Positions 18,348 through 27,569 of a stretch of DNA of 64,000 nucleotides are shown piece after piece. The translations under genes were made by a program, and so were the position numbers. Below the pieces are notes generated by a model that saw only the letters and a program-made list of their open reading frames with translations, made no database searches and was not told the DNA's origin. Position 1 is the first letter of the stretch; the number at the start of each line of letters is the position of its first letter. Origin of the DNA: Cellulosimicrobium terreum (GTDB lineage: Bacteria > Actinomycetota > Actinomycetes > Actinomycetales > Cellulomonadaceae); NCBI GenBank assembly GCA_014803435.1, contig JACYFD010000004.1:62001-126000 (forward strand), written 5' to 3'.

Positions 18348-20225
18348 ATGTGCGGAATCGTGGGTTACGTGGGCCCTGGAACCATGGTGGGCGAGGCGTC
18401 GGGGCGACCCCTCGACGTCGCCCTCGAGGGGCTGGGCCGTCTCGAGTACCGGGGCTACGACTCGGCGGGCGTCGCGCTCGTCGGGCCGGGGATCGACGCG
18501 GTGGCGTTCGCGAAGAAGTCGGGGAAGCTCGCGAACCTCGTCGCCGAGGTCGAGCTGCACCCGCTGCCCGCTGCCACGGCCTCGATCGGGCACACCCGGT
18601 GGGCGACCCACGGCGGCCCCACCGACGTCAACGCGCACCCGCACCTCGCCGACGACGACCGGCTCGCCGTCATCCACAACGGGATCGTCGAGAACTTCGC
18701 CGTGCTCAAGGAGGAGCTCGTCGCCGACGGCGTGCCGTTCCGTTCCGAGACGGACACCGAGGTCGCCGCGCAGCTGCTCGCCCGCGCGTACCGGGACACG
18801 AAGGACCTCACGCTCGCGATGGGCCAGGTCGCGCAGCGGCTCGAGGGGACGTTCACGCTCCTCGCGGTCCACGCGGACGCCCCCGACACGGTGGTGGGCG
18901 CGCGGCACGACTCGCCCCTCGTGGTCGGGCTCGGGGAGGGGGAGAACTTCCTCGGCTCCGACGTCGCGGCGTTCATCTCCCACACGTCCGAGGCGCTCGA
19001 GCTGGGCCAGGACCAGATCGTCACCATCACCCCGGACTCGGTCGAGGTGACCGACTTCGCGGGCAACCCGGCCGAGGGCACCCGGTTCGTCGTCGACTGG
19101 GACGCCGCAGCCGCTGAGAAGGGCGGGTTCTCCTCGTTCATGGACAAGGAGATCCACGACCAGCCGCACGCGGTCGGGGACACGCTGCTCGGCCGCACCG
19201 ACACGCAGGGCAAGCTGGTCCTCGACGACCTGCGCATCGACGAGGCCGTGCTGCGCTCCGTCGACAAGATCATCGTCGTCGCGTGCGGGACCGCGGCCTA
19301 CTCCGGGCACGTCGCCAAGTACGCGATCGAGCACTGGTGCCGGATCCCCGTCGAGGTCGAGCTCGCGCACGAGTTCCGCTACCGCGACCCGATCGTCGAC
19401 GAGAAGACGCTCGTCGTCGCCGTGACGCAGTCGGGCGAGACCATGGACACGCTCATGGCGGTGCGCCACGCGCGCGAGCAGGGCGCCAAGGTCATCTCGA
19501 TCGTCAACACGCACGGGTCGACGATCCCGCGCGAGTCCGACGCGGTGCTCTACACGCACGCAGGCCCGGAGATCGCGGTCGCCTCGACCAAGGCGTTCCT
19601 CTCGCAGATCACCGCGGCGTACCTGCTCGGCCTGTACCTCGCGCAGCTGCGGGGCAACAAGTTCCCCGACGAGATCTCGGCGATCCTCGAGGACCTGCGT
19701 CAGATGCCGCGCAAGATCCAGACCGTGATCGAGCGCGGCGAGTACGTGCGCGCGACGGCGCGCTCCATGAAGGACGCGAAGTCAGTGCTGTTCCTCGGGC
19801 GGCACGTCGGGTTCCCGGTCGCGCTGGAGGGTGCGCTCAAGCTCAAGGAGCTCGCGTACATCCACGCCGAGGGGTTCGCCGCGGGCGAGCTCAAGCACGG
19901 CCCCATCGCCCTGATCGACGAGGGGCAGCCGGTGTTCGTCGTCGTGCCGTCGCCGCACGGCCGCGAGGGCCTGCACTCGAAGATCATCTCCAACATCCAG
20001 GAGATCCGGGCGCGCGGTGCCCGCACGCTGGTCATCGCCGAGGACGGCGACGACGCGGTGCGCCCGTACGCCGACGAGATCTTCTGGGTGCCGGCGTCGC
20101 CCACGCTGCTCTCACCGCTGCTCGCGGTCGTGCCGCTGCAGATCTTCGCCATGGCGCTCGCGACGGCGAAGGGCCTCGACGTGGACCAGCCGCGCAACCT
20201 CGCGAAGTCGGTGACGGTCGAGTAG
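18348..20225 (+). CDS. glmS: Glutamine-fructose-6-phosphate aminotransferase
   Basis: GlmS makes glucosamine-6-phosphate from fructose-6-phosphate and glutamine. The 625-residue protein starts MCGIVGYVG, so Cys2 becomes the N-terminal nucleophile of the glutaminase domain; [19 protein letters not shown] and HNGIVENF follow. Two SIS sugar-isomerase domains fill the C-terminal half ([25 protein letters not shown], the C-terminal KSVTVE). TAGACT ends eight bases before the ATG, so the transcript has almost no leader and there is no room for a glmS ribozyme. Confidence 0.98.
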   Translation: MCGIVGYVGPGTMVGEASGRPLDVALEGLGRLEYRGYDSAGVALVGPGIDAVAFAKKSGKLANLVAEVELHPLPAATASIGHTRWATHGGPTDVNAHPHLADDDRLAVIHNGIVENFAVLKEELVADGVPFRSETDTEVAAQLLARAYRDTKDLTLAMGQVAQRLEGTFTLLAVHADAPDTVVGARHDSPLVVGLGEGENFLGSDVAAFISHTSEALELGQDQIVTITPDSVEVTDFAGNPAEGTRFVVDWDAAAAEKGGFSSFMDKEIHDQPHAVGDTLLGRTDTQGKLVLDDLRIDEAVLRSVDKIIVVACGTAAYSGHVAKYAIEHWCRIPVEVELAHEFRYRDPIVDEKTLVVAVTQSGETMDTLMAVRHAREQGAKVISIVNTHGSTIPRESDAVLYTHAGPEIAVASTKAFLSQITAAYLLGLYLAQLRGNKFPDEISAILEDLRQMPRKIQTVIERGEYVRATARSMKDAKSVLFLGRHVGFPVALEGALKLKELAYIHAEGFAAGELKHGPIALIDEGQPVFVVVPSPHGREGLHSKIISNIQEIRARGARTLVIAEDGDDAVRPYADEIFWVPASPTLLSPLLAVVPLQIFAMALATAKGLDVDQPRNLAKSVTVE

Positions 20226-20264
20226 CCCTCGGACGGACCGAGCGGTTGCCGGTGAGGTCGGCCG

Positions 20265-20270
20265 TAGGGT
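20265..20270 (+). promoter_or_regulatory. Leaderless -10 box (TAGGGT) of acpS
   Basis: TAGGGT ends six bases before the acpS ATG at 20277. Confidence 0.55.
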
Positions 20271-20276
20271 GGCGTC

Positions 20277-20627
20277 ATGATCATCGGGGTCGGCATCGAC
20301 GTCGTGGACGTCGCGCGGTTCATCGCGACGCTCGAGCGCACGCCGCGGTTGCGCGAGCGCCTGTTCACGCCTGCTGAGCGCGACCTGCCCGACGCCTCGC
20401 TCGCCGCGCGGTTCGCCGCGAAGGAAGCGATCGCCAAGGCGCTCGGCGCGCCGGGCGACCTGCGCTGGCACGACGCGACGGTCCACCGCGTCGTCGGTGG
20501 ACCGCCCGAGGTCGAGATCAGCGGCACGGTCGCCACCCGGGCCGAGGGCCTCGGGGTCCGCACGTTCCACCTGTCCATCTCGCACGACGCGGGGATCGCG
20601 TCGGCGATGGTCGTGGCCGAGGGCTGA
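20277..20627 (+). CDS. acpS: Holo-[acyl-carrier-protein] synthase
   Basis: AcpS transfers 4'-phosphopantetheine from CoA to acyl carrier protein. The 116-residue protein has the family signatures [15 protein letters not shown] (Asp9 region) and [12 protein letters not shown] (Glu in FAAKEA). The C-terminal [19 protein letters not shown] is also typical. It lies just after glmS and is transcribed separately from a leaderless promoter. Family length and motifs are complete. Confidence 0.96.
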   Translation: MIIGVGIDVVDVARFIATLERTPRLRERLFTPAERDLPDASLAARFAAKEAIAKALGAPGDLRWHDATVHRVVGGPPEVEISGTVATRAEGLGVRTFHLSISHDAGIASAMVVAEG

Positions 20628-20636
20628 CCCCACGGG

Positions 20637-21656
20637 TCAGGACTGGAGCGCGGGGACGACCTCCCGCTCGAAGAGCTCGATGCCGGTGCGGTCGTAGGCG
20701 GCCTCCGCGAAATAGGTGATCGCGTACGACAGCCCGAGCCCGCGCAGCTCGGTGAGCTTCTCGACGATCTGCTCGGGCGTCCCGACGAGCGGTCCGTGCC
20801 GCAGCTTCTCGGCCTCCTGCGCGGCCTTCTCCGGCACGGTCAGGGCGAGGTGCTCCTCGATCCAGGCGATGCGGTCGTCGACGTCCGCCTCCGTCGCGCC
20901 GATCACGACGTTGAAGTTGGCCGACCGCGTGATCTCCTCGAAGGGCCGACCGATCGCCTCGCAGTGCCCGCGCAGCACCTCCGACTTGTGCGCGAACCCC
21001 TCGGGCGACCCGCTGAAGTTGGTGTACTGGGCGTGCTCCGCCGCGATCCGCAGGGTCTTCTTCTCCCCGCCGCCGGCGATCCACAGCGGCGGACCGTCGA
21101 CCTGCAGGGGCAGGGGCGCGAGGCGGGCGCCGTCGACCTGGTAGTACGTCCCGTCGAGGGTCGCGACCCCGTTGGTCCACAGCTGCCGGAAGATCTGCAC
21201 GCCCTCGTCGAGCATCGCGATCCGCTCGCCGGCGCGCGGGAAGCCGTAGCCGTAGGCACGCCACTCGTCCTCGTACCAGCCGGCCCCTATCCCCATCTCG
21301 AGCCGGCCGCCGCTCACGACGTCGACCGTCGCCGCGACCTTCGCCAGGTAGGCCGGGTTGCGGTAGGCCATGCACGTGCACATCTGCCCGAGCCGCACGC
21401 GCTCGGTCGACGCGGCGAACGCGGCCATGAGCGTCCATGCCTCGTGCGTCGCCTCGTCGGTCGGCTCAGGCACGGTGTGGAAGTGGTCGTACACCCAGAT
21501 CGACTCCCAGGCGTTCGCGGACCCGGGGAGGCCCTCTCCCGCGAGGGCGGTGTCGGCGTGGCGCGCGAGCGACCGCATGGCCTCCCACTGGTCGGCCGGA
21601 TCGATGCCGACGAGGTCGAGCCGCCAGCCCTGGGGGATGAAGAGTCCGAATCGCAT
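20637..21656 (-). CDS. LLM-class (F420-dependent) oxidoreductase
   Basis: This 339-residue protein has the luciferase-like monooxygenase fold: MRFGLFIPQGW at the N-terminus, WESIWVYDHFHTVP, RVRLGQMCTCMAYRNPAYLAKVAATVDVVSGGRLEMGIGAGWYEDEW, and WIAGGGEKKTLRIAAEHA. In actinobacteria such proteins usually use F420, occasionally FMN; the substrate is unknown. Start ATG 21656 is fixed by TAGGGT (complement of 21664-21669) seven bases upstream; the in-frame GTG at 21665 would overlap that -10 box. It is divergent from nnr. Confidence 0.85.
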   Translation of the reverse strand: MRFGLFIPQGWRLDLVGIDPADQWEAMRSLARHADTALAGEGLPGSANAWESIWVYDHFHTVPEPTDEATHEAWTLMAAFAASTERVRLGQMCTCMAYRNPAYLAKVAATVDVVSGGRLEMGIGAGWYEDEWRAYGYGFPRAGERIAMLDEGVQIFRQLWTNGVATLDGTYYQVDGARLAPLPLQVDGPPLWIAGGGEKKTLRIAAEHAQYTNFSGSPEGFAHKSEVLRGHCEAIGRPFEEITRSANFNVVIGATEADVDDRIAWIEEHLALTVPEKAAQEAEKLRHGPLVGTPEQIVEKLTELRGLGLSYAITYFAEAAYDRTGIELFEREVVPALQS

Positions 21657-21739
21657 GCTCGTCACCCTAGGCGCTCGGGAACCGGCTCGCCCGGGGTTCC
21701 GCAGGGCGCGCGCGCCGGGAGATGGGCAGGATGGGCGCC

Positions 21740-23320
21740 ATGATCGAAGCCTGGTCCGTCGCCGACGTCCGCGCCGCCGAGCGTCCCCTCCTCGACGCGG
21801 GCGTCCCGCTCATGGAGCGCGCGTCGTTCGCGCTCGCCACGGTGGTGGCGCGCGATCTCGCCCGGGCACGCTCCGTCGTCGCACCGGACGGCGGGCGGCG
21901 CGACGGGCGGGTGACCGGTGCTCGCGTGGTGCTGCTCGTGGGGTCGGGAAACAACGGCGGCGACACGCTGCACGCGGGCGCACACCTCGCCCGCCGCGGC
22001 GTGAGCGTGACGGCGGTGCTCACGAGCCGGCGCGTGCACGCGGACGGGCTCGCCGCGCTGCGTCGCGCGGGGGGACGTGCGCTGGACGTCGCGGAGGCAG
22101 GCGGCCCGCTCGGCGGTGCCGTCGACGAGGCGCTGCGAGCCGACGCCGTGCTCGACGGCCTCGTGGGCATCGGCGCCACCGGCGCGTTGCGCGGGGTCGC
22201 GGGCGAGCTCGTCCAGCGCCTCACGGGTGCGCTCGACGGGGTCCGGAGGCGCCCGTGGGTCGTGGCCGTGGACGCCCCGAGCGGCGTCGGGGTCGACGAC
22301 GGCACGCTCCCCGGTCCTGTCCTGCGCGCGGACCGCACGGTGACCTTCGGCGCCGCGAAGCCGGGGCTCCTCCTCCCGCCGGCGACGTCCGCGGCGGGCC
22401 ACGGCGCCGTCGTCGACATCGGGCTCGCGCTCGGCATCGGCACCCCGGCGGTGCGGCGGCTCGAACCCGCGGACGTCGCCGCGGTCTGGTCCGTCCCGGG
22501 GCCGACGGACCACAAGTACACGCGCGGCGTGCTCGGCGTCGTCGCGGGGACCCCGACGTTCCCCGGCGCGGCCGTCCTCGTGACCACGGCCGCGGTGCGG
22601 ACGGGTCCCGGCATGGTGCGGTTCGGCGGTCCCGAGGGCGTCACGCGGGCCGTGCTCGCCGCGCGCCCGGAGGTCGTGCCCGGCGAGGGGCGGGTCCAGG
22701 CGTGGGCGCTCGGCTCCGGCGTCCCGGCCGTACCCGCGCCGGGGGAGGACGCGGTGGACGACGGCGGTCAGCACGACCGCATCAGGCGCGCGCTCGCGGC
22801 CGCCGCGGACGACGGGCCTGCCGTCGCCGCCGTCGTCGACGCGGGCGCGCTGACGCTGCTGCCCGGGCGGTGCCCGGCCTCCGTGGTGCTCACGCCGCAC
22901 GCGGGCGAGCTCGCGACCCTCCTGCACGGGCGGGGCGAGGACGTGGCGCGTGCGGACGTCGAGGCCGAGCCGTGGCGCTGGGCGCGGCGCGCGCACGAGC
23001 TGACCGGGGCCACGGTGCTGCTCAAGGGGTCGGTGACCGTCGTCGTCGGTCCTGGCGTGACGTACGCGCAGGCGGACGCGCCGCCGTGGCTCGCGACCGC
23101 GGGCGCGGGCGACGTGCTCACCGGGATCCTCGGGGTCCTGCTCGCGGCGCACGCCGAGCGCGTCGTCGCGGAACCGGCGCTCGCGGCCGGGCTCGCGGCG
23201 GCGGCAGCGCTCGTGCACGGGCTCGCCGCGGAGCGCGCGAACCCCGGTGGTCCCGTCGCCGCGCTCGACGTCGCGAACCAGGTGCCGCGCGTCGTCGCGG
23301 ACCTTCTCGCCGCACGCTGA
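21740..23320 (+). CDS. nnr: Bifunctional NAD(P)H-hydrate epimerase/dehydratase
   Basis: The protein repairs hydrated NAD(P)H. The N-terminal YjeF_N domain (residues ~1-220) carries VGSGNNGGDTLHAG and VDAPSGVGVDDG; the C-terminal carbohydrate-kinase-like dehydratase domain begins around residue 240 (HKYTRGVLGVVAGTPTFPGAAVL) and has TPHAGELATLL and the anion-hole motif TAGAGDVLTGILG. I use ATG 21740 (526 residues); ATG 21722 and 21731 are in frame but add nothing conserved. Fused epimerase-dehydratase is the common bacterial form. Confidence 0.94.
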   Translation: MIEAWSVADVRAAERPLLDAGVPLMERASFALATVVARDLARARSVVAPDGGRRDGRVTGARVVLLVGSGNNGGDTLHAGAHLARRGVSVTAVLTSRRVHADGLAALRRAGGRALDVAEAGGPLGGAVDEALRADAVLDGLVGIGATGALRGVAGELVQRLTGALDGVRRRPWVVAVDAPSGVGVDDGTLPGPVLRADRTVTFGAAKPGLLLPPATSAAGHGAVVDIGLALGIGTPAVRRLEPADVAAVWSVPGPTDHKYTRGVLGVVAGTPTFPGAAVLVTTAAVRTGPGMVRFGGPEGVTRAVLAARPEVVPGEGRVQAWALGSGVPAVPAPGEDAVDDGGQHDRIRRALAAAADDGPAVAAVVDAGALTLLPGRCPASVVLTPHAGELATLLHGRGEDVARADVEAEPWRWARRAHELTGATVLLKGSVTVVVGPGVTYAQADAPPWLATAGAGDVLTGILGVLLAAHAERVVAEPALAAGLAAAAALVHGLAAERANPGGPVAALDVANQVPRVVADLLAAR

Positions 23321-23373
23321 GGCGACTCGTCGTCGCTGACGACGGTGGTTCGGGTCGCCGGGGTGCGCGCCGG

Positions 23374-23379
23374 TACCGT
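23374..23379 (+). promoter_or_regulatory. Leaderless -10 box (TACCGT) of the pseudouridine synthase gene
   Basis: TACCGT ends six bases before GTG 23386. Confidence 0.55.
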
Positions 23380-23385
23380 GGAACC

Positions 23386-24294
23386 GTGGTCCCCCTCCCC
23401 GTGCGCGACGGTCTGAACCCGACGCGCCTCGTGCTCCCGCACGACCCCGAGAGCGTCGCGCGGTTCACGCGCACGCTCGACTACGTGCTGCACCGCTTTC
23501 CCGACGACGCCGCGCGGCTGGCCGAGAAGGTCGCCGCGGGCGAGGTCGTCGACGGGCGGGGCCGCCCCGTGACCGACCGCACCGCGTACGAGCCGCGCGG
23601 CTTCGTGTTCCTGTACCGCGACCTGCCCGTCGAGCCCGACGTCCCGTTCGAGATCCGGGTCCTGCACCGCGACGACGACCTGCTCGTCGTCGACAAGCCG
23701 CACTTCCTCGCGACGATCCCGCGGGGTGCGTACGTCGAGCGGTCGGTGCTGCTCCGGCTGCGGCGCGACCTGGACCTGCCCGAGCTCGCCCCAGCGCACC
23801 GCCTCGACCGCGTCACGGCCGGCGTGCTGCTCCTGACGGTGCGCCCGCAGGTGCGGGGGGCATACCAGGAGCTGTTCGCGCGCCGCGAGGTGCGCAAGAC
23901 GTACGAGGCCGTCGCGCCGCACGACCCCGCGCTCGACCTGCCGACGACCGTCCGCAGCCGCATCCTCAAGCGCCGTGGCATCATGCGCGCCGAGGAGGTC
24001 CCGGGGGAGCCCAACGCCGAGAGCCGGGTCGACGTCCTCGAGGTCGACGCGGCACGCGGACTCGCCCGTTACCGTCTCGAGCCGCACAGCGGCAAGACGC
24101 ACCAGCTGCGCCTGCACATGTTCCACCTGGGTGTGCCGATCGTGCACGACAACTTCTACCCCGACCCGTACGACGTCGCGCCCGACGACTACACGCGACC
24201 GCTCCAGCTCGTCTCCCGGTCGCTCGCCTTCACGGACCCGCTCACCGGGCACGAGCGCCGGTTCGAGACCGACCGCGTCCTCGACGTCTGGTGA
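23386..24294 (+). CDS. RluA-family pseudouridine synthase
   Basis: The 302-residue protein isomerises uridine to pseudouridine in RNA. Catalytic Asp141 lies in HRLDRVTAG; supporting motifs are DLLVVDKPHFL, VRKTYEAV, PHSGKTHQLRLHM and GVPIVHDNFYPD. Its closest resemblance in length and order is to RluA/RluC-like enzymes without an S4 domain. Target RNA is unknown. GTG 23386 is supported by the leaderless -10 box. It lies between nnr and alr. Confidence 0.9.
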   Translation: MVPLPVRDGLNPTRLVLPHDPESVARFTRTLDYVLHRFPDDAARLAEKVAAGEVVDGRGRPVTDRTAYEPRGFVFLYRDLPVEPDVPFEIRVLHRDDDLLVVDKPHFLATIPRGAYVERSVLLRLRRDLDLPELAPAHRLDRVTAGVLLLTVRPQVRGAYQELFARREVRKTYEAVAPHDPALDLPTTVRSRILKRRGIMRAEEVPGEPNAESRVDVLEVDAARGLARYRLEPHSGKTHQLRLHMFHLGVPIVHDNFYPDPYDVAPDDYTRPLQLVSRSLAFTDPLTGHERRFETDRVLDVW

Positions 24295-24331
24295 GGGCCC
24301 GGTGAGCAGCTCGGTGAGAGAATCGTCGACC

Positions 24332-25675
24332 GTGAGCGATCCGCAGCGCACGTCCCCTCTCGGCGCAGGTCCGGGACCGGACGCGCACGTCCACCCGGCA
24401 CACGCCGTCGTCGACCTCTCTGCCGTCCGCGACAACGTGCGGGCCCTCGCGGGCCACGCGCCCGGTGCCCAGGTCATGGCCGTGGTGAAGGGCGACGCGT
24501 ACGGGCACGGCCTCGTCCCGTGCGCGCTCGCCGCGCTCGCGGGCGGCGCGACGTGGCTCGGTGCGGCACAGGCGGGCGAGGCGCTCGCGCTGCGGGCCGC
24601 GGGCATCGGGTCGGACCGCGCGCGCGTGCTCACCTGGTTGTACGCACCCGGCGCACCGCTGCGCGAGCTGGTCGAGGCGGACGTCGACGTGTCCGTCGCG
24701 GCACGCTGGGCGCTGGAGGAGGTCGTCGCGGCGGCTCGGGCCGCCGGGCGCTCGGCTCGCGTCCACGTGAAGGTCGACACCGGGATGGGGCGCAACGGCG
24801 TCATGCCGGCCGACCTGCCGGACCTGCTCGACGCCGCGGCACGCGCCGAGGCCGAGGGCGCGGTGCGCGTCGTCGGGCTGTGGTCCCACCTCGCGTTCGC
24901 CGACGAGCCGGGCCACCCGAGCGTCGTCGCGCAGGCGGACGCGCTCGACGACGCCGTGCGCGGGGCGGAGCGGGTGGGGCTCGACCTCGAGCTGCGGCAC
25001 CTCGCGAACTCCGCCGCGACCCTCACCGCACCACGCACGCACTACGACCTGGTGCGGCCGGGCCTCGCGATGTACGGGATGTCGCCCGTCCCGCAGCTCG
25101 GTCGGCCGCAGGACTACGGGCTGCGCGCCGCGATGACGCTCGAGGCGCGGCTCGCGACGGTCAAGCGCGTCGGCGCGGGACAGGGCGTCTCCTACGCGCA
25201 CGCCTACACCACCACCCGGAAGACCGTGCTGGGCGTGGTCCCGCTCGGGTACTCGGACGGGATACCGCGGCACGCGTCGAGCGGTCCGCCCGGCCCGGGC
25301 GCTGCGCCCGGGGGGCCGGTCCTCGTGGCCGGAGGATCCCCCACGACGGCCGGCCGCGGCCGGGTGGTGCGCGTCGCCGGCCGGGTGTGCATGGACCAGC
25401 TCGTGCTCGACCTCGGCCCGGACGCCACGGAGCGGGCAGGCGACGTCGTCACGCTGTTCGGTGCCGGCGCGGGCCTTGACCACGGGGGCGGGCCGACGGC
25501 GGAGGACTGGGCCCGCGCCGCGGGCACCATCAGCTACGAGATCACGACGCGCCTCGGGGTACGCGTCCCACGCGTCTACGCGGGGGACCACGTGCTCGAC
25601 GACGCGGCGCGCACGCTGCTGGACGGACTGCCAGGCGCCGTCCGCACGACGACCGAGAGGACGGCGACACGGTGA
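24332..25675 (+). CDS. alr: Alanine racemase
   Basis: Alr makes D-alanine for peptidoglycan. PLP-binding Lys53 lies in AVVKGDAYGHG; further signatures are HVKVDTGMGRNG, LRHLANSAAT, the catalytic-Tyr segment GVSYAHAYTT and VAGRVCMDQ. The protein is 447 residues, longer than usual because of an N-terminal ~20-residue tail and a Gly/Pro-rich insertion near residue 315. GTG 24332 is chosen; GTG 24302 and 24314 are in frame but upstream of the weak -10-like GAGAAT. It overlaps tsaE by four bases. Confidence 0.95.
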   Translation: MSDPQRTSPLGAGPGPDAHVHPAHAVVDLSAVRDNVRALAGHAPGAQVMAVVKGDAYGHGLVPCALAALAGGATWLGAAQAGEALALRAAGIGSDRARVLTWLYAPGAPLRELVEADVDVSVAARWALEEVVAAARAAGRSARVHVKVDTGMGRNGVMPADLPDLLDAAARAEAEGAVRVVGLWSHLAFADEPGHPSVVAQADALDDAVRGAERVGLDLELRHLANSAATLTAPRTHYDLVRPGLAMYGMSPVPQLGRPQDYGLRAAMTLEARLATVKRVGAGQGVSYAHAYTTTRKTVLGVVPLGYSDGIPRHASSGPPGPGAAPGGPVLVAGGSPTTAGRGRVVRVAGRVCMDQLVLDLGPDATERAGDVVTLFGAGAGLDHGGGPTAEDWARAAGTISYEITTRLGVRVPRVYAGDHVLDDAARTLLDGLPGAVRTTTERTATR

Positions 25676-26298
25676 CCGGAACCATCGACGAACCGGCGGA
25701 CGGGCCGGGGCGGCCGGGCGAGCTGGACCTCGTCCTGCCCGACGCGGAGTCGACCCGAGCGTTCGGCCGTGCGCTCGCGCGGCTGCTGCGCCCTGGCGAC
25801 CTGGTCGTCCTCACCGGCGACCTGGGGGCGGGCAAGACCACCCTGACCCAGGGGATCGGGGCCGGGCTGGGTGTGCGCGGACAGGTCGCGTCGCCGACGT
25901 TCATCGTCGCGCGCGAGCACCCGCCCCTCGGCGACGGGCCTGCGCTCGTGCACGTCGACGCCTACCGCCTGGGCTCGCTCGACGAGGTCGACGCGCTCGA
26001 CCTCGACTCGAGCCTGGACGAGTCGGTGACCGTCGTCGAGTGGGGCGGTGGCCTCGTCGAGTCCCTCGCGGACGACCGCCTGGAGATCCTCCTCGTGCGT
26101 CCGCGCGGCGTCGTCGGCCCGGCCGTCGACGGGACCGGCAGCGGGTCGGGCACGGCGGACGCGCCCGAGGCGGGGGAGCGCCGGGTGCGGCTGCGCGGCG
26201 TCGGCGCGCGGTGGGCTGCCGTGGACCTGACGGTTGCCGTGCCACCGGTCGCGCCACCGGTCGCGCCGTCGGCCGCGCCGCCTGCCGACCAGCCGTAG
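25672..26298 (+). CDS. tsaE: tRNA t6A biosynthesis ATPase TsaE with Ala/Pro-rich tail
   Basis: TsaE is the ATPase of the TsaBDE complex that makes N6-threonylcarbamoyladenosine at tRNA position 37. Its Walker A is GDLGAGKTT at residues 49-57; SPTFIVAREH, HVDAYRLGS and VTVVEWGG follow. The core ends near residue 150, and the remaining ~58 residues are a Gly/Ala/Pro-rich tail with PPVAP repeats, unusual for TsaE. The GTG overlaps the alr stop (GTGA), and its own TAG stop forms part of the tsaB -10 box. Confidence 0.94.
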   Translation: MTGTIDEPADGPGRPGELDLVLPDAESTRAFGRALARLLRPGDLVVLTGDLGAGKTTLTQGIGAGLGVRGQVASPTFIVAREHPPLGDGPALVHVDAYRLGSLDEVDALDLDSSLDESVTVVEWGGGLVESLADDRLEILLVRPRGVVGPAVDGTGSGSGTADAPEAGERRVRLRGVGARWAAVDLTVAVPPVAPPVAPSAAPPADQP

Positions 26299-26301
26299 GC
26301 T
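26296..26301 (+). promoter_or_regulatory. Leaderless -10 box (TAGGCT) of tsaB, overlapping the tsaE stop
   Basis: TAGGCT contains the tsaE stop TAG and ends six bases before GTG 26308. Confidence 0.5.
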
Positions 26302-26307
26302 TGCTTC

Positions 26308-27027
26308 GTGGTAGTTCTCGCGCTCGACACGTCCGCGTCCGTGACCGTCGCCCTCGTCGGGGACGACGGCGCCCGCCTGGCCCGGCGCGACGCGCCCGAG
26401 CGTCGCCGGCACGCGGAAGCGCTCGCTCCGCTCGTGGAGGAGGTCCTCGCCGAGGCGGGGGTCGACCGTTCCGACCTGACCGCGGTCGCCGTCGGGACCG
26501 GCCCTGCACCGTTCACCGGGCTGCGGGTCGGCCTGGTCACGGCCCGGACCCTCGGGTTCGCCCTCGGGATCCCGGTGCTCGGCGTGCCGAGCCTCGACGC
26601 GCTCGCGGCACAGGCCGTGAGCGACCTCGGGCTGGCGCCGGACGACGAGGTGCTCGTGGTGACCGACGCGCGCAGGCGCGAGGTGTACTGGGCGCGCTAC
26701 CGCGTCGTCGCGCACGAGGGTCCGCACGCCGTCCCGGTCCTCGCGACGCTGGAGGTTCCCGACGTCGGCCCGGCCGCCGCGGTCGCCGAGAGCGTGGCGG
26801 GAGCGGTCGTCGTGGGGGAGGGCGGGTCGATCTACGCCGACCTGCTGGACCTCGCGGAGGACGCCCCCCTCGTCCCGGACGCCGCCGTGCTCGCCCGGCT
26901 CGCGATCGCGCGCCTGGGCGCCGGGGTCGACCAGCCGACAGAGCCGCTCTACCTGCGTCGCCCCGACATCCACGAGTCCCCTGCGCGCAAGCGGGCGAGC
27001 GACACGCGGACGGCGGCACCACGATGA
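26308..27027 (+). CDS. tsaB: tRNA t6A biosynthesis protein TsaB
   Basis: TsaB is an ASKHA-fold paralogue of TsaD and its structural partner. The 239-residue product starts VVLALDTSASVTVAL, with GTGPAPFTGLRVGLVTARTLGFALGIPVLGVPSLDALA in the middle; these are TsaB features. The C-terminal PEPLYLRRPD-like EPLYLRRPDIHES is typical. The GTG start is leaderless. The stop overlaps rimI by four bases, as in many actinobacteria. Confidence 0.94.
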   Translation: MVVLALDTSASVTVALVGDDGARLARRDAPERRRHAEALAPLVEEVLAEAGVDRSDLTAVAVGTGPAPFTGLRVGLVTARTLGFALGIPVLGVPSLDALAAQAVSDLGLAPDDEVLVVTDARRREVYWARYRVVAHEGPHAVPVLATLEVPDVGPAAAVAESVAGAVVVGEGGSIYADLLDLAEDAPLVPDAAVLARLAIARLGAGVDQPTEPLYLRRPDIHESPARKRASDTRTAAPR

Positions 27028-27569
27028 CGGGGCCGACGGCGGGGCGCCCGGGCGTGCGGCGCTACGAGATCCGCCTGCGGCCGCTGCGCGCCGCGGACCT
27101 CGACCGTGTCGTCGAGCTCGAGCGCGAGCTGTTCGGCCGCGGTGCTTGGACGTACGGGATGCTCGCGGACGAGCTCGCCGGTCTGGGCCGCTGGTACGTC
27201 GCGGCCGAGCCCGTCCGGCTCTACGCCGCGGGGGCGCAACCTGTCGTGGGGTACGCAGGGCTGTGGTTCGACGGGGACGTCGCGCAGGTCATGACCATCG
27301 GGGTCGACCCGAACTTCCAGCACCAGGGTGTCGGGTCCACGCTCCTGGAGGCGCTGATCGGCCGGTCCCGCGACCTGCGCGCGAGCGCGCTGCTGCTCGA
27401 GGTCCGGGTCGACAACGACCCGGCGCTCGCGCTCTACGCGAAGTACGGGTTCGAGCAGCTGGGCGTCCGCAAGCGCTACTACCAGCCCGAGGACGTCGAC
27501 GCCTACACGATGCGCCTGGAGCTCGACGCGGGCGTCGTGGAGCCCGACCCCGGGACGGTCCTCGCGTGA
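27024..27569 (+). CDS. rimI: Ribosomal-protein-S18-alanine N-acetyltransferase RimI
   Basis: RimI is a GNAT acetyltransferase that modifies the N-terminus of S18 and possibly other proteins. The 181-residue protein carries the acetyl-CoA binding motif HQGVGSTLLEALI and the C-terminal LEVRVDNDPALALYAKYGFEQLGVRKRYYQPEDVDAYTMRL pattern that is diagnostic of RimI. The ATG overlaps the tsaB stop. Gene order tsaE-tsaB-rimI supports the call. The stop overlaps the sulfurtransferase start. Confidence 0.9.
   Translation: MTGPTAGRPGVRRYEIRLRPLRAADLDRVVELERELFGRGAWTYGMLADELAGLGRWYVAAEPVRLYAAGAQPVVGYAGLWFDGDVAQVMTIGVDPNFQHQGVGSTLLEALIGRSRDLRASALLLEVRVDNDPALALYAKYGFEQLGVRKRYYQPEDVDAYTMRLELDAGVVEPDPGTVLA

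Noticed and set aside
17217-19559. A 780-codon minus-strand frame that includes coaA and runs antisense to glmS
   Set aside because: Only the 17217-18203 part matches a protein family (CoaA); the rest is the shadow of glmS in a high-GC frame.
21657-21665. GTG 21665 as start of the LLM oxidoreductase
   Set aside because: It overlaps the -10 box TAGGGT; ATG 21656 lies the right distance downstream and begins the conserved MRFGLFIP.
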